From Prinia subflava (lineage: Eukaryota; Chordata; Aves; Passeriformes; Cisticolidae), in assembly GCF_021018805.1 (NCBI RefSeq), contig NC_086248.1, forward strand, positions 94,083,739 through 94,147,738: a DNA stretch of 64,000 nt, in the 5' to 3' direction. Below, one piece after another: positions 37,820 to 51,235 of the stretch. The translations under genes and the position numbers were made by a program. The number at the start of each line of letters is the position of its first letter. Position 1 is the stretch's first letter. The notes under the pieces are model-generated. The model was given only the letters and a program-made list of their open reading frames with translations. It was not told the origin of the DNA and ran no database searches.

Positions 37820-37881
37820 ATAAACAATTTAACCAGTGTATACTCTAAATATAAACAATTTAACCAGTATATACTCTAAAT
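37820..37881. repeat. 31-bp tandem duplication
   Basis: Two adjacent 31-bp copies (37820-37850 and 37851-37881) beginning ATAAACAATTTAACCAG differ at one base (GTGTA versus GTATA). Near identity suggests a fairly recent local duplication. Each copy holds a forkhead-like ATAAACA. Confidence 0.95.
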
Positions 37882-40800
37882 ACCTTCTCAACTGCCCTAA
37901 AGAGGAGAAAAGGTTCTTTACTGGAAGAAATACAGGGTTCTCAATCATTAATATTTTGAGCAGGTTGTTCCAAACAAAAGGAAAACAAATCCCAAAGTTT
38001 TGCTCTGCCCTTTGAGACACCCATGATCCACTAGACTGCATTCCATTCATAGCAATAGCACCCAGTCTGACTCAGCAGTATTGGTTCCTGAATGAGGAAC
38101 CTCACAGACTCACACAGAAGGGCTGGCAGGACAACAGGGCCTTCAGGAGGCACCTCAAGAATAGAGAGCTAATTTATAGTTTGCTTGCAGAGGTCTGAAT
38201 CAGGGAGAACCTGCCTGAAACCCAGGCAGCCTCTGTGCCTCTGCTCTGAATCAGGTGTTTCACATCACTGGCATACAGGAAAGTGACTGAACTGATAGTG
38301 AGAACATACAAGATGTTTTGTGACCTTGTGCCAAGCACAAAGTTTGTCAAATGTCATTGAGAGTCATTCCATGCCACAGATGTCCATGGAAGAGAGGTGA
38401 CTCTAATGTGAGTGAAGCCTCCTAAACTTTAAACTTAAAACTGTTTGTTGGTTTGTTTTTGGGTGGGGGAATGGAACCAAACAAAAACTAGATGAGGTAG
38501 AAATTATGTAAGTTCAGGTAGTAAACCAGGCAATTTTTGGAAAGAAGCATAAATATAAAAGCCAAATGATACAAATTGCTTTAAACATTGACATGGGAAA
38601 AGCCATTAAAAGCTATGAAGATGAAAAAATCCGGCTTTGTGTCAAAGACTGCAATGTGTCCCACATTACAGAGGGTAACCCGGGGTCTCCCCTTACACAA
38701 ATGAAGCAGTCCCAGCTACGTTGTGTAACAGACAGTGATGCCCACAGGATTCTCCTTATGTGATTACAAGCATGGCTTTGCCCTCCTGTGCTTGTCTTCG
38801 TTAAGGATATAGGGAATGGATTTCACATACAACTCCCTCATGCCAAACCTGCTTATTTAAGTAAGAATAACTCGGGTAACAAAATAAGCATTAACTGAAG
38901 AAGGTAAACATGGACAAACATAAACAAGAAATCAAGTACTTAAATTCTATGGTGCTGAATGACTTCGACCATGGGTCTTGATAATAAGGCTCAAATATTA
39001 GGCCTGGTATTAAACTCAGATTGAAGGCAATGAGAGTTCTATAGGACTGTGCCTGATCTGAAATCCTACTTGAATAAAAAACTGGATTGGATTATTGTAC
39101 CCTCTGCTTCCACTGAAAGGTCTCTGAGCACTGGATCCACCTGCAGTGCCGGGGTGTCCTGGCTCTCCCCACTCCTGTCATTACAGGGGCATTACTCATC
39201 CAGAGAGGAAGGTGTCTTTAAATCCCCGAGACGATTCCTGCACACGCAAGAGGAAATCTCAGCACACAGCCAATGCCAGGCAGTGAAGGATCCTCTGTGG
39301 GAGTTGGTTAGTAGTGCCAATGTTTGATATTTGTCGTAACAACCACCGACTGTTTTGTTTTTTGTTCTAACAATGTGAATTATGCATTAAACATTAATAC
39401 AAGTGAGTGTACTTTCTTTTGATCTTCAAGCATAATCATTTCTAATGAGAGATTATACATGAGCATTGAAACAAATCCCTGAGTCATGTGAATTTACATT
39501 GGTTTTACTCTGTGGGAAAGTTACTCATGTCTGTAAAACATAACATACTTAGAAGAAAAAAATGAGCTTGCATTTGTCTGTTGGAACATAAATATCTGCG
39601 TAGACATTTGGCTTGTGCCCTAGCAGTAATGAAACATTAAAAAGCTAATTTATCAGAGATCAGGATTCGGGGTGGGGCCCTCAACTAATGTGAGATCCAA
39701 GTCTGCTCAGAATAAGCTCACCTCTTAGTTTCTGCCATCTGGCTTCTTACAAGAGTTGAGTCTAGTATCAGAGGAATTTGAGCTAGCTCTAAGTAGAGGG
39801 ATCAGAATTTGGCTTGCTTGATAGAGATAAAAGTTGCCAGACTGCCATCACCAAGTCATAATATGCCAATCCATGGCAGGCAAACTGTGCATAGCTAAGT
39901 GGCACCTCTCCAAATGCCCTTGACAGCCAGTGCGGGCCGGACCCACTGTGGAACCTGCTTGGCCATGTTTATTATCTGCACTTCTTAAAACAACAGCCAC
40001 AAATGGTGCATTCCATAAAAACATAAACACTGTGGACTGTGCAGCTGCCAAGACAGTTATTTAAAATGAAAACAGAGTTTAAGCCCTTTCCCCTCTGACA
40101 CGCTGCACAAATACTGAAGGAGCACGCGATGAGCAGTCTGCACTCCAGCAGCCGTGCTGTGTGTGCAAGGGACAGGCACACTGGGGAGAGTACAGGTGCA
40201 AAATGGACTTGGTGGGCCTCATTCCCATGGGGGTGCAGCTACTCACTACAAGATTTCCAGAATGCTTCTTGCCTTTCCAAACAGACCTCAATGCCAAAGG
40301 TTGCAGGAGGTGGCTGTCAAGAAGGTATTATGTTTAATGGCAGATAGGCTCTATCTATGATTAAGGTCATATCTCAGGAATTCTCAAAAGCCCATTAATG
40401 TATTTTATTCTTAATGTGTAAGTGCTAAAGGAGTCCTGGAAGCCAGAAATCCAGGATTACCCCACATAATTCAATGTTTTCACAGGAGGCTACAGTCATG
40501 CTCTCTGCTGCTTCCCTTCTCTTGCCTGAATAATCTTAAATGCTGATGGTAGAGCTTCAGAAGGAGAGTGAAAGCAGCCTATGCATAGAATAGTTTATAG
40601 ACTGGAAGAAGAGCAAACACAAAACCCTTCATCCCTGAACTTGAATTCTCCAAGTGCTCTGTTTTATATAATGACAGAGGAGCTGATACTATAGCAGTAG
40701 AGAAGAAAGCACCCCAGACACTCTATTATGGAACCCCAACACTGTTTGTATTAATTATCTTCTCTGAGGCTGCACAACTTCACCTGGAATGTTAAGTTAA

Positions 40801-43800
40801 AAGATGGATAGGTCAATATTGGGTCTTAAATAATTTTGCATAATAATTTTGGACCTCAACTCCGTCTAGACCCTGCTTGAAGCATATTGACATCATCCAG
40901 CTTTAAAACTTCAATGAGTCTTCTGACTTTCCAGAATGCATCACTACATTCCCAGGCACTCTCAAAAAGCTGTGCTTGCAAAGATGGGATAGATACAGGT
41001 AGAAAATGGTGTACACAAGCATGTAGGGAGGCCTCTAAGCATCAGCCAGGGTGACAAAGCATGCTAGCCCATGGGTTCCCAGGCTGTATTCACAGCCCTG
41101 GAATGCCTGCTGGAAACACTCCCCTGTAATTTAGCTCATTTGGTGTGCATTAAAGATGCTCAGTTCTAGACCCCTAAGTGAAATGTGATACTGAATTCAT
41201 TCTTCTCTTACACCAGCAGGCCTCAGCAGATGGCCAAGAGGCTGATGGGAAGGAGAAAACACCAGTTTTAATCCAGTTGTTCATGATGGAAAACTATGAG
41301 AAAAGTGAAAAGATCTTATTCCGCAGACCAAGGCATTTACTTATATTTAACTGCCTAACCTCAGTCAGAACCCAGAATTCCACTACTCAAGATGAATGTT
41401 ATGGTATGGTGAAGTCTGATTTGGTAATTTCCTGGTCAGAGCCACAGACCAGAAACACAATATGCAGCCAGTGAAAGCCCAGTGGAGTCACACCAGTTTA
41501 TACTAGCTGAGAATCCAATCTTCAATTTTGAATTTAAAAATTGAGAAGTTACATTTTTTTTGTAGCATTTTGGTCATATTATACAGGGAAAAAAAAGGCG
41601 CAAAACAATAAAAAATGAAGTTGTAGCTATTTATATAACCAAGACAGAAGCAGAACCAATGTGAAGTCTTTAGCAATAAAGTTCTACATCCAGATTATTA
41701 GGTATTTCAGTGTTGGTGCCATGTGGGTTACTGCTTAACTTTAGGGCAGCAAGGTAAGCTCGTTTTCTTGCCTCAGTCCTTTCAGCCACCATTAGGGCTG
41801 CAACCTTCCCATCCTCCAGGGAGAGGGAGACAAGTTACACAATGGGTGTTTTTCCATGGGCGGATGTCTAAATGTGACGGGAAACAATTGAATTTTAATG
41901 ACAATTTTGAGACTCTTGAAGTTAATTTCTGGGCAGTGCAGGAATTACTGGGGCTGGGGCTTGCTGCTGCTGAGAGCTGCATGTTCTCCTGATATTAGCA
42001 AGTCTACAGGTCTCAGCTTTTGGCAGAAATAACACCCAAAATAGTAGGTCCTTCTCTCTTGCCTTCTCTCAAAAGGGAGAGCAAGAGACCTGCTGCTGTC
42101 AGACCCAACCAAGTGTCAGTGCAGAGCAATGGCTACAGAAAACAGGGTAACTGCACGAGATTTAACTGCACACAACCAGAGACATGTTCTCATTAGGCAT
42201 TTACAGCACAGTAGCATTATCTGAGGTGGAATGGTGGATTTGTTAGATGCTGCATAAAACATCTAACCAGAAAAAGTTCCTGCATCTAAAAGAACTACAA
42301 CAATGATTGCGGAAGGCGAGTGCCAAACAATGGGATATCCTGGGAAAAAAAGTACAGCACTGATTGCAGCAAAGGCAGCCAGCTATGAAGGCTTTTCCTA
42401 CACACAGGGTAATGGTAATTCTGCCAAGGAGGCAAGAATTTCCTTTTCAGCTATGCTATTTCCACTGTATTACTGAATCATGGTTTAATAGCTTACAAAC
42501 ATCAAGCTTAGAAAGCTTTAGGAACTTTGTCATACCTAAGACAATACGTACCAATTTATCTATTTCTATAAAAATGCACAATCCAGTAGGTTTTGGGGTT
42601 GTGGTTGTCAGGGTGGGGTTTTTGAATGCCTTTAATAAAGAAGGGGTAATTTTGGTCTTTTTTTTGTCTTCTTAGAAGATTCAGAAAGGAATATAAAGGA
42701 TAGTCCAAAATCTGTATGTGTCTACTTGTAGATGTTTTCTACTTTGTAGAAAATAAAAGATGCTTCAAAATAATGCCAGTCATTTCATCTGCTCTGTAGT
42801 TGGATGATAGAGTGCCAAGCATTTTCATGAAAAGCACGACACCCACTACACAAAGGACTGTCTTTTCAATTTTGGGCTGTGCAGTTACAGCCCCAAACAG
42901 GTCATGGAAGGGATCAGCCTTCCCCACGTTACCGCTCTGGTCAGATGGCAGCTCCAGCCAAAAGGAAAGAGGAAAAGAGGACAGCCGTAGCCACCTGGCA
43001 CTGCCTTTTTGCACAGCAAAAAGCAGGCAGGGGAGGAGGGACCTGGTATCCAGCCAGGTGTGGCAGGACTTACAAGCCAGGCTGCCAAGCTGGAGCTCAT
43101 CCTCTGAATGGGATTGTGCAGGGGAGGGCACGGAGAAGGTAACATTGGGGAACTGCTTCCCTTGCAAAGATCTCTGCGTCCCCGTTTACCCTCTCCCCTG
43201 AGATGGCCAAACAGGCCTCTTATTTGGCAGAAAGCTTTCAGCCTGCTATTGAGTGTGTTGCTGAGTCCACCAGCCTGCTACAAGGTGTACATAAAACAGC
43301 ATCGCTGTGTGTTCCTCAGGTTCTATCACACTGCAGCCAGTTCTCATTTCAGTTACAGGAGAATTAAACATTAGGGAGACTCACATTACTGGCTGATGCC
43401 AAACCATTTTTTTCTAACACTGTTTTTTATATACAGTACCCAGAGTTTAGCTGTGTTCATTATTTCCTTCTACTCACTTCACCAAGGGTGATTTTAGTTA
43501 GAGGAAATTTTTGCACTGTACTACTGGACACTATGGTACAGTTCATTGCTCTAGAACAATTTCTAGTTTAGAAACTCCACCATAATGTTTTGCCACTAGA
43601 TTTCTGCTGAGAAGTAGAGGCACTAGCTCACAAACACCCCTTCCACGTCTTTATGGAGCCTTCCCAAGAACCTGGGTTCTGCTTATCAGACTTGCACACA
43701 CAGCAAAGTCTCTGTGCCCCTGCTCTGGACCCTTGGGACATGGGCGCTCAGTTAGGACTACAGAAAAAGGAAATGCATGGCCATGATCAACAGCCAGCGA

Positions 43801-44571
43801 TTCAAATGGCTGTTAATGTAAAAACATATTCCTAACCTTACTTACTACAGCCAGATATATGTTAGGAGACATGGTTTTGCATGAGCCAATTTCTTTTTTC
43901 TTTTTAACTCTTTTGTATGAGTAATGATTTTTGAGAGATTGGTGTAGTAATGTTCAGTTATGAGACTGCTGCTTCACATTTCTACCTGTGCAGATGGGAT
44001 ATCTCATTTCTAAGTTACCAAGACCACTCAGAGTCAACACCCAGAAACAGTCTCCTCTATTCCAGCAGTAGTTGCCACTTCTCAGGACAATTCTTTAGGT
44101 ACAAGTCCAATGGAAATGGCCCTTCACTATTTTCCACTACAACTCAGGTTTTGTGCCTCAGCTTTTATGCTGCTGTGAGCATTTACAAAATGGGATGCTA
44201 GTTTTTATTCCCCTGCCCTCAGTCCAAGAAATGCTATGCAAGAGTAATTCCATCTGATTTCACATAATTCTGCTCTTGCACTTAGAAATGCAGGAGTTAA
44301 CAGTCGAGAATTACTTGGGTACTGGAAAGATTTACAGGTCTTCCAGTCCCCATGCAGGTGACCACAAGCTACAAGCTTTACAGACATTTGATGAGTGAAG
44401 GGTTGCCACTAAACAAAGGCGAGTCACAAAGCTCTAGAGAAAATCGTTGAAACAAGGTTTTAGGAGTCTGTGAAGGCACCGTGAAATGAACACACTTCAT
44501 GAGGCTACAGCGTGTGTGTAGAGGGTAGGTGCAACCTGCCCTGTATTCCTGAAATGATCACCAACAGATCA

Positions 44572-44650
44572 TTGGGAACTTGGGCTTCTGAGAGTCATCT
44601 CCCTCTCTGTGCCTCACTTCCCTTAGATGAAAGTCAGGATTATGTCTTTG
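44572..44650 (+). mobile_element. MIR-like SINE core fragment
   Basis: The order ACTTGGGC, then CTCCCTCTCTGTGCCTCACTT, then a TAGATGAAAGTCAGGATTATG-like stretch follows the core of ancient amniote MIR/CORE-SINEs. Their consensus reads TTGGGCAAGT, CTCTGTGCCTCAGTTTCC and ATCTGTAAAATGGGGAT in the same order. About 80 bp survive with small indels. The match is by eye and could be checked with a repeat library. Confidence 0.5.
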
Positions 44651-45929
44651 GTGCCCCTTGGAGGAACAGAACCAGTTCACCTGTTAAACATCAAGGATTA
44701 CGAACAATCACAGGTTTACTAAATCTTTTCTACCCAACTATTTAAAACTATTAATATCAAAATAAACCACTCAAAAACTAGTAAAGATTGCAAAAGTCCC
44801 AGACAGTGGAACATGAATCTCAGTGATTCCAATGGATGTGATGCCATTCTCAGAGATAAGATTGGCTTCAACGTGGTTTGAAAGATCCCAGAACTCCAGT
44901 GAAAAATTATTTGTTCTGCATTTTCTGTAAGTTCAGGAAAGATTTATGCCAGTCCAATCACAGTCCCTCAGCTATTGTTTGCCCCCACTTTGAATATTTT
45001 CCTATGAATGCTGCTTGCTACCTAACAAACAATCAAAAAACTTTGGACTCAGCATCCTGTGGTAGAATTTTTGTATGTTTTCCCACTTAAAGAATTTTGA
45101 AATAGTGATGAAATTTTATTTGCCAGGTAACCAGTAAAGGAACTGAGATATAATCCAGTCATTATAGTCACTCTCACTTACATAGGTCTACTGCAGGTGA
45201 TCCTTTCTTACATAATTACTGAAAATGTAGCATCTAACCATCCTTAAGCATAACTGCATTTTCTTTCTTCTACCAAGACACATAATGCCAGGTGCATAAA
45301 GTTCCTCTTTTATGTGGCACTTCCTTTAAAGCAGGTTTGTCCCCTTGAGTGAATTTTTCCTTGGCTGTAATAATATATATATATACCCACACACATCTGT
45401 ATCTGTCATAGATATCTATATTTATCTATCACACTTACTCCACTGCAAGATGTTATTACAGATTGGAAAAAGAAAAACAAAAAGGGCAAATCTCTCCACT
45501 CAGGATTTAAGAGAAGTTGGTATCACCGAATTTAGAAGCGTAAATTCCTTTTTATTTTTGCACCTGAATACACCACCCACCCCAGCAGCACCTGATGTCA
45601 GTAGCAGTTCATGTGTGTGTGCAGCTGCAAAATCTTTTGATATCCAGGTGTCACTGGAAACCATCACTGGGTTACAGTATTTTTTGACATATGTAAAAGA
45701 TTCAATTAGCCTAAAAGTATTCAACAGTTACTACAAGAAGATGTTATTAAGAAGTCCAAATGTCTTTTGAACGTGGAGGAGTCACCTACCCTGTATCCCA
45801 CTAAAATGCATATTACTTCCAACATTTTTCAAGTAGACAAGATGAATATGGAGGGAGAAGAGAAGAAAATTATTCAGAGAAAATTCAAGTTGGAAAGAGA
45901 AAAAAAAATTTCTTATTTATAGTTCAGAG

Positions 45930-46135
45930 ATCTCTTCTTTTTTAACTCCTCATTTAAAGAGCTATTTTAAATTAGAAATTGCGAGCCTGTTTCAGATATC
46001 TTGCTCTTCTCGTGTGAATATAAAAACGCGAAAGAATAAGTTAAAAAAAGATATTAAATGGTGATTTAATTTGTTACGAAAGCATTGAGTGATAAGCATC
46101 TGCATGGAATTACATAGCTCAGTTCTACTTGAAAA
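45930..46135. promoter_or_regulatory. Candidate conserved AT-rich element
   Basis: An AT-rich block with homeodomain-type cores (GTGATTTAATTTG, AATTAGAAATT) and four retained CpGs (TTGCGAG, CTCGTG, AACGCGAAAG, TTACGAAAG). CpG is depleted in the surrounding 10 kb. The pattern suits an enhancer under constraint but does not prove it. Confidence 0.2.
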
Positions 46136-46967
46136 TTCTCCTAACTGAAAGAAAATGTGCAAGTTCCTCACCCATTTTAACAGCCACCATGAATGGATGT
46201 TAAACTTAGCAGCAACAGTTCATTGGCAGCTTCCCAAGCCTGGCATCAATGTAAGAATTTGTATTTGATATGAATGAAAAAAAAATCATTAATGCTGTAT
46301 TTGAATGAAGCTGTGGATAGTTAAACACAAAACACCAAAGACGCCATTCACAGACATGATAACTATTTCAGGGGAGAGGAAGGAGGGCAAACTTCATTCT
46401 GCAGGATGAAAAATAGAAAAGTATTAAGTAGAAATATTTGAAGAAATTAAGGCCTGGAACTACAGCTTTCAACAAAGAAGATGACGTCAGTTCTGTGTAT
46501 TTCTGCACAAGAAAACCAAAATGCTGGCCAGGATTTCTGAGCATTTCCACAACCCAAGCAGTAAGAGGAAGCTATTCAAAGTCAAAAGAGTTTCAGTGTT
46601 AACTGCAATGAAAACAGACCAGAGTCTTTATCTTAATCAGTTACTTAGAATGAACTTATACTGATTTATCGTCTTTTCTCCCTCTGTATTTAGAGCCAGA
46701 GCCATTTACACATTGCTGATGCATTTTCAAAATCCCGCACAAGGGCAATAACATGCAATTCTTGCAAATATTTTGAGGGAAGGGATTGTCTGTATTTTGC
46801 CAGTGCTGTACTTCAGGGTCACGACTCACTGTGAAAATATGGAGAAATATTTAGTTTTGTGCTTTAAATAAGAAGTCTTTTGTGACTGAATATAAACATG
46901 GGGAAGTAGTTTCTGAGTTTATTATTACTACTCTATTTATTAAGAATAACATATTTTAAAACTGTTG

Positions 46968-47000
46968 AAGTAATTTGATGGAAACACCATCAAATTACTT
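46968..47000. repeat. Perfect 14-bp hairpin with 5-base loop
   Basis: AAGTAATTTGATGG at 46968-46981, loop AAACA, then the exact reverse complement at 46987-47000. No transposon ends or target-site duplications are visible nearby. Confidence 0.93.
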
Positions 47001-48129
47001 GCCAGTATCTCCTGTATTTTCTGCAAATGTTCCATCAACATCCTAATTGTACTCCTATCCTAGATGATGAAATGAGCTCCAGCTCTCTCCATTCATAACA
47101 CAGCAGTAAAAAAAAAGAACAACATCTAAATGCTATTTATTCAGCAACTGAATCTTAGCCAAAGTGAAGTACTATTTCCTATGGCTAGTGGTAATTTTAC
47201 ACATATAGTAAGCACATAAGGCACTTGTAACCTTTGAAAGCCTGAGATTTGGATTGTCCCATAAGCTCTTTTGTTAGGTATATACCGATAGAATTAAACA
47301 CAGGCATTTAAAGGAAAAAAAATTGTTAAAGCTGAGATAAGCAAATAAAAGAAAATAAATACAGTATTAAAGATGCTAATGCTCTATTCTCACCAAAATT
47401 CTTATAGTTATGTGCTCTCCTTTCCTCTCTAGCAACATGTAATTCTCTGCAGGAATGTCAAGGGGACCATTCTCTCTATTTCCCTAAAGTTAGCAAGCCA
47501 ACATCTGCTAAATGCAGCACGGCATGCTGTTTACCTTTGTTGTAAACTTGAGGCTTTTCCATTTAAGAACTGTATAAATGAATCAGTATTCATTCACACC
47601 TATGCCTAGAAGTATCCACTACAAAGCAGAGAGTGCTCATTTTTAATCTCCTCCTGATTCTGATTTTATGCCGTATTTCTCTGCACTGATGCTGTTTGGA
47701 ATTGCTCTAGGTATATTAACAAATGCAATGAAAGTAAAACCAAAAACAATGGGGATTCCCTCTGATTTTCTGCAAGTATTTATTTACAGAGAGAGGTGAT
47801 AAAAATGCAGAGGTAAACTGTCTTGCCTGACATCTCCTTTAAACTCGGTATTTTAACAAACTGTTACAAAACAGGAGTTTTGCCCCTTGCTCCAAAAACC
47901 AAGATGACAAAATCCCAAGTTATATGTTTAGATTTGCTTTTTAAAATCCTGTGCAAAATTTAGTAACTTGTATTCAATGGCAGAATTTCCAAGGGAAATC
48001 GTAGGGGGTTGTCTGTTTTGTTTTGATTTTTTAAAATGTATATACATTTCTCATCTGCTGAAAGGAAATCTACCTACATCAGCAAAAAGCACAGGTAAAA
48101 ACAAAAGACTCACATGAAAAAATGCAACC

Positions 48130-48460
48130 ACCCTTTCTTTAGTGAATGCTTTTGAATCAGAAAATAATTTTTCTCGTGCTGCAGAAACCCTCTATTTGAA
48201 CAAGCACCCACTAACATCACTTGTTCCTCTAATTGTCATCATTACTGAGACAGAAGCAGCCTTTGTTGATCACACACAGCATTCTCAAAAATCCATTTTT
48301 CCAATTAGGTTTTTATTCTCCTTCTCGTCCGTCTGCCTTTATTTAGTTTTGAGCACAATTACAGCTGTACTTGAGTTAACTTGTGGCAGTAAGGCATTTG
48401 CAGAAGCTGTTGATCTCAGTAACGTTGGCTATTACTGATTACAGCATTGCTTAAGGCGGA
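48130..48460. promoter_or_regulatory. Candidate conserved element
   Basis: A block with balanced composition, SOX-like TTTGTTGATCAC, homeodomain-like CAATTAGG, CCTCTAATTG and AACGTTGGC motifs, and a 98-codon open frame that matches nothing known. I infer possible regulatory constraint from motif density and unusual openness only. Confidence 0.2.
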
Positions 48461-50295
48461 TTCCTTGTTCTAAATGGCATTGAACATTTTTACCTGGATA
48501 TTGCAGCACCACGTTATGAGCACTGGGATATAAACAGAACAGTAAGCAGTGCTGCCAGCCTCTGGATTTAAACTATAAACCAGCAGACTTGTGTGTGGAG
48601 ACACAGCTACAAAATCGAGCTATCACCACATAGCTGATGCAATGTCTATCTTTCTCTAATTTTCTTCTGACCAGTTATTACATTCCACTCTGAATCATGG
48701 TCCTAAATAATAAAGATCAAAGTTTTCATGGACATCTTCTGTGTTTGAGTTGCCACCTTGAAATAGTTAAAGCTGTGTTTTACAGTTGCAAGGTTCCCAG
48801 GTTTCTCACTGGGATTGTATGCCCTCAACATCAGAAAAAACAAAGCCAGAACAGGCCCCACATCACCTCAAATCAAACCCCATTTCCTTGAAAAAATAGG
48901 TTTAACCTCTGCCAGAAGGATGGGCTGATCCCTATAAGGGTATTTCACATTAAAAAAAAAAACAAAACAACAGTCTAGAACATTTGTTTAGTCAACCCCA
49001 ATCTGATCTCACCTCATTTTTTAATTTTGTTGAATACCAGAAAAAAAAAAGTTATTCAAATTCTGGAAATTTAGCACATCATAATATACATTTGTGGCAT
49101 CTTGATGTAATACAAAACTACTAGAAATACAGTATTTTCTTAGATGATTTTATAGTAACTCTACCTATGTAAAACCAGCAAATATGGGTGGACATTCTCA
49201 TGATTACAAGCATTAGATTCGTGCAGCTTGTCAGCAGATGCTGAAGTGCTACAATCATGTGTGATGTGCTGGGTTATAAAGGTGGGAGCACAGCAGCACT
49301 GTTAGGGAAGCGTGCTGGAGTTCGGAACTCTGACCTGGCTCTGTCTGTAACCCGCTGTGACCTGCTCCAATGCACCATATCAAAACTGCCTTTCTCACAT
49401 CAGCTTTCCTAGTACCTAATGCACCCAGATGAAGAGTTTTCCTACTCTCGTGTATCGGGAGGAGAGGTAAGAATCCTGTGGCAACAGACATTTGTGAAGT
49501 TATTTGGGATTTCTTAGTGCAAGGCGAAATAAGCTTGTAGTTCTCTAAAATTTAATAATGATTAGTACAGAGGGGATAAGACTACTCCACATTGTACCAA
49601 ATAAAGATGTTTTCCTTTCCCAAGGAAGCTTTGGTATTATCCTCACTACTGAGCCACACTGTGACCACACTAAACCTGGCTTCTAAGCTGTGATGCTGCT
49701 CTATGAAGACAGTCTATCTACTTTGAAATTAGGCCCCAACTTGTTTAACTCCTGACAACATTTTACCACAGCCCTATCAAGCAAACACGAAAAGCAGCAA
49801 AAGGAAAGCGATGGAGACAAAGCCATTCTGAGATTGTGCATCCCAAGCCAGTACGTGTGCCCTCAAATCCAGCATTCAGGAAACCTTCATCTCTGTCACC
49901 TACCGCCTCATCTCATGACGACATGTTCACTAATTATTATTATTGTCTTCCCTTTCCCACCAGGAAGGGCAGAAAAGATGCTTGTTTCCCAGAACGTGTT
50001 TAAATGGCGAAAGGGGTGCCCGGTCCCCCGGTGCTGTGGCTGCAGGAGCCTCCTCTGCCTCAGCATCCCTGCAAGCGTGGCCCAGCTCCAGCACCCTGCA
50101 CCGACCACTTGTGCAGGCAGACAACGGGGTGGGATTTGGGGAACAGCTCTTAGCCTTGGGAAGGGACTCCCACCCTCTTTCCTTGCTCAGATATCCACTT
50201 ATTGTAATTCCTAAGCTTTCGGCAACTTTGCTCAGCACCAGCAACCCCCCTTGGAAACTTCGAGAAGAAGAACAAAGGGGCAAAGAACAAAGAGC

Positions 50296-51235
50296 CGGGG
50301 AGGGGTAGGAAAGGGAGAGAAGGGAAAGGGGGGCTCCCCCGTTTCGGGTCAGGCCGGAGACCCTCCCCTCCGGCCGCCCCAGGGTCGGAGCCCGGGCCCC
50401 GGCGGCTGCTGAGCGAGTTCGCCCCGGTGGCCGTGAGCGCCTCGCCCGGGCTCTGAGCCCCTACCAGAGCCTGCAGGGCTTGCTCGGGGTCTGGCTGGTG
50501 CCCGACCGCGCAGCGCCCGCTCCTGCCGTGCCCTCAGCGATGCGATAAGTGAGGGGAGGCTGCCCCGCTCCCCCCCGCATTCGGCCGTGCCTTCCTGGCC
50601 GCACAGCCCTGTCCCAGCGCATCCCCGGCAGCATCCCCGCAGGGCACCCCTTCCCCAGGACAGCAACACGTGTCGAGCCCCCGGCCGCGGGCCCACAGCC
50701 GGGGCCGCTCCGCGGGACTGCGTGAGGGGCTTTTAGGGGCAGCTTGGAAACAGCGAGCAAGAAACCGAGGCGAAGCAGCGCTCCCGTTTCGCTGAGGAGG
50801 TCCCGCTCCCCTGGCAGCAGCGCTAAACTTTTGCCGAAGTATCGCTGTGCTCCCCTTTTCTCACGGTCCGCTTCCCTCACAGCCCGTCTTACCGAAAGCG
50901 ACCCTCTGGCAAGCGTCCTGCGTCCTCTGTTATCTGTCAGCAACCTTGCAGGGCTGCAGGTGCCCTCGATACCTGTTGCTGCGAGGCCCCTGCCCTCCTA
51001 TCGAGGGATGAGGGTAATTAAATCTGTTTTCACGCTGTGGTCGGACTGTGCGGCCGTGGGAGGTGTAAACCCGCGCGGTGCGGGCGGGGAGCGAGGGAAG
51101 AGGGGCAAGGTTTGGGCAGGAGTGCCGTGCCCGGCGTCGCTGCCCGAGCTCAGAGCGAAGCCAGCGGGGCAGGGAGAGCCAAAGCCCGGGCAGGGCAGCA
51201 AGCCTGTCATTAGGGACCACACGCACTAAGTGCCA
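50296..51235. promoter_or_regulatory. CpG island B (about 0.9 kb)
   Basis: A sharp rise in CpG density begins near 50.3 kb and ends near 51.23 kb; a small satellite of CpGs lies at 51490-51560. The overlapping 60-160 codon frames on both strands are rich in Ala, Gly, Arg and Pro and resemble no known protein. It is probably a promoter or CpG-rich regulatory island of the same locus as islands C-E. Confidence 0.7.

Larger units (their letters stand above)
35641..50295. other. Long non-coding stretch between CpG islands
   Basis: About 14.7 kb, AT-rich, without a recognisable coding exon. Contents I can support: a G/T low-complexity patch at 36290-36345, a perfect hairpin at 37471, a 31-bp tandem duplication at 37820, a MIR-like fragment at 44572, a short TA repeat at about 45371-45384, a perfect hairpin at 46968, and candidate conserved patches at about 45.93-46.13 and 48.13-48.46 kb. 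If the minus-strand exon candidates in the flanking islands belong to one gene, this is an intron between alternative promoters. Confidence 0.55.
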
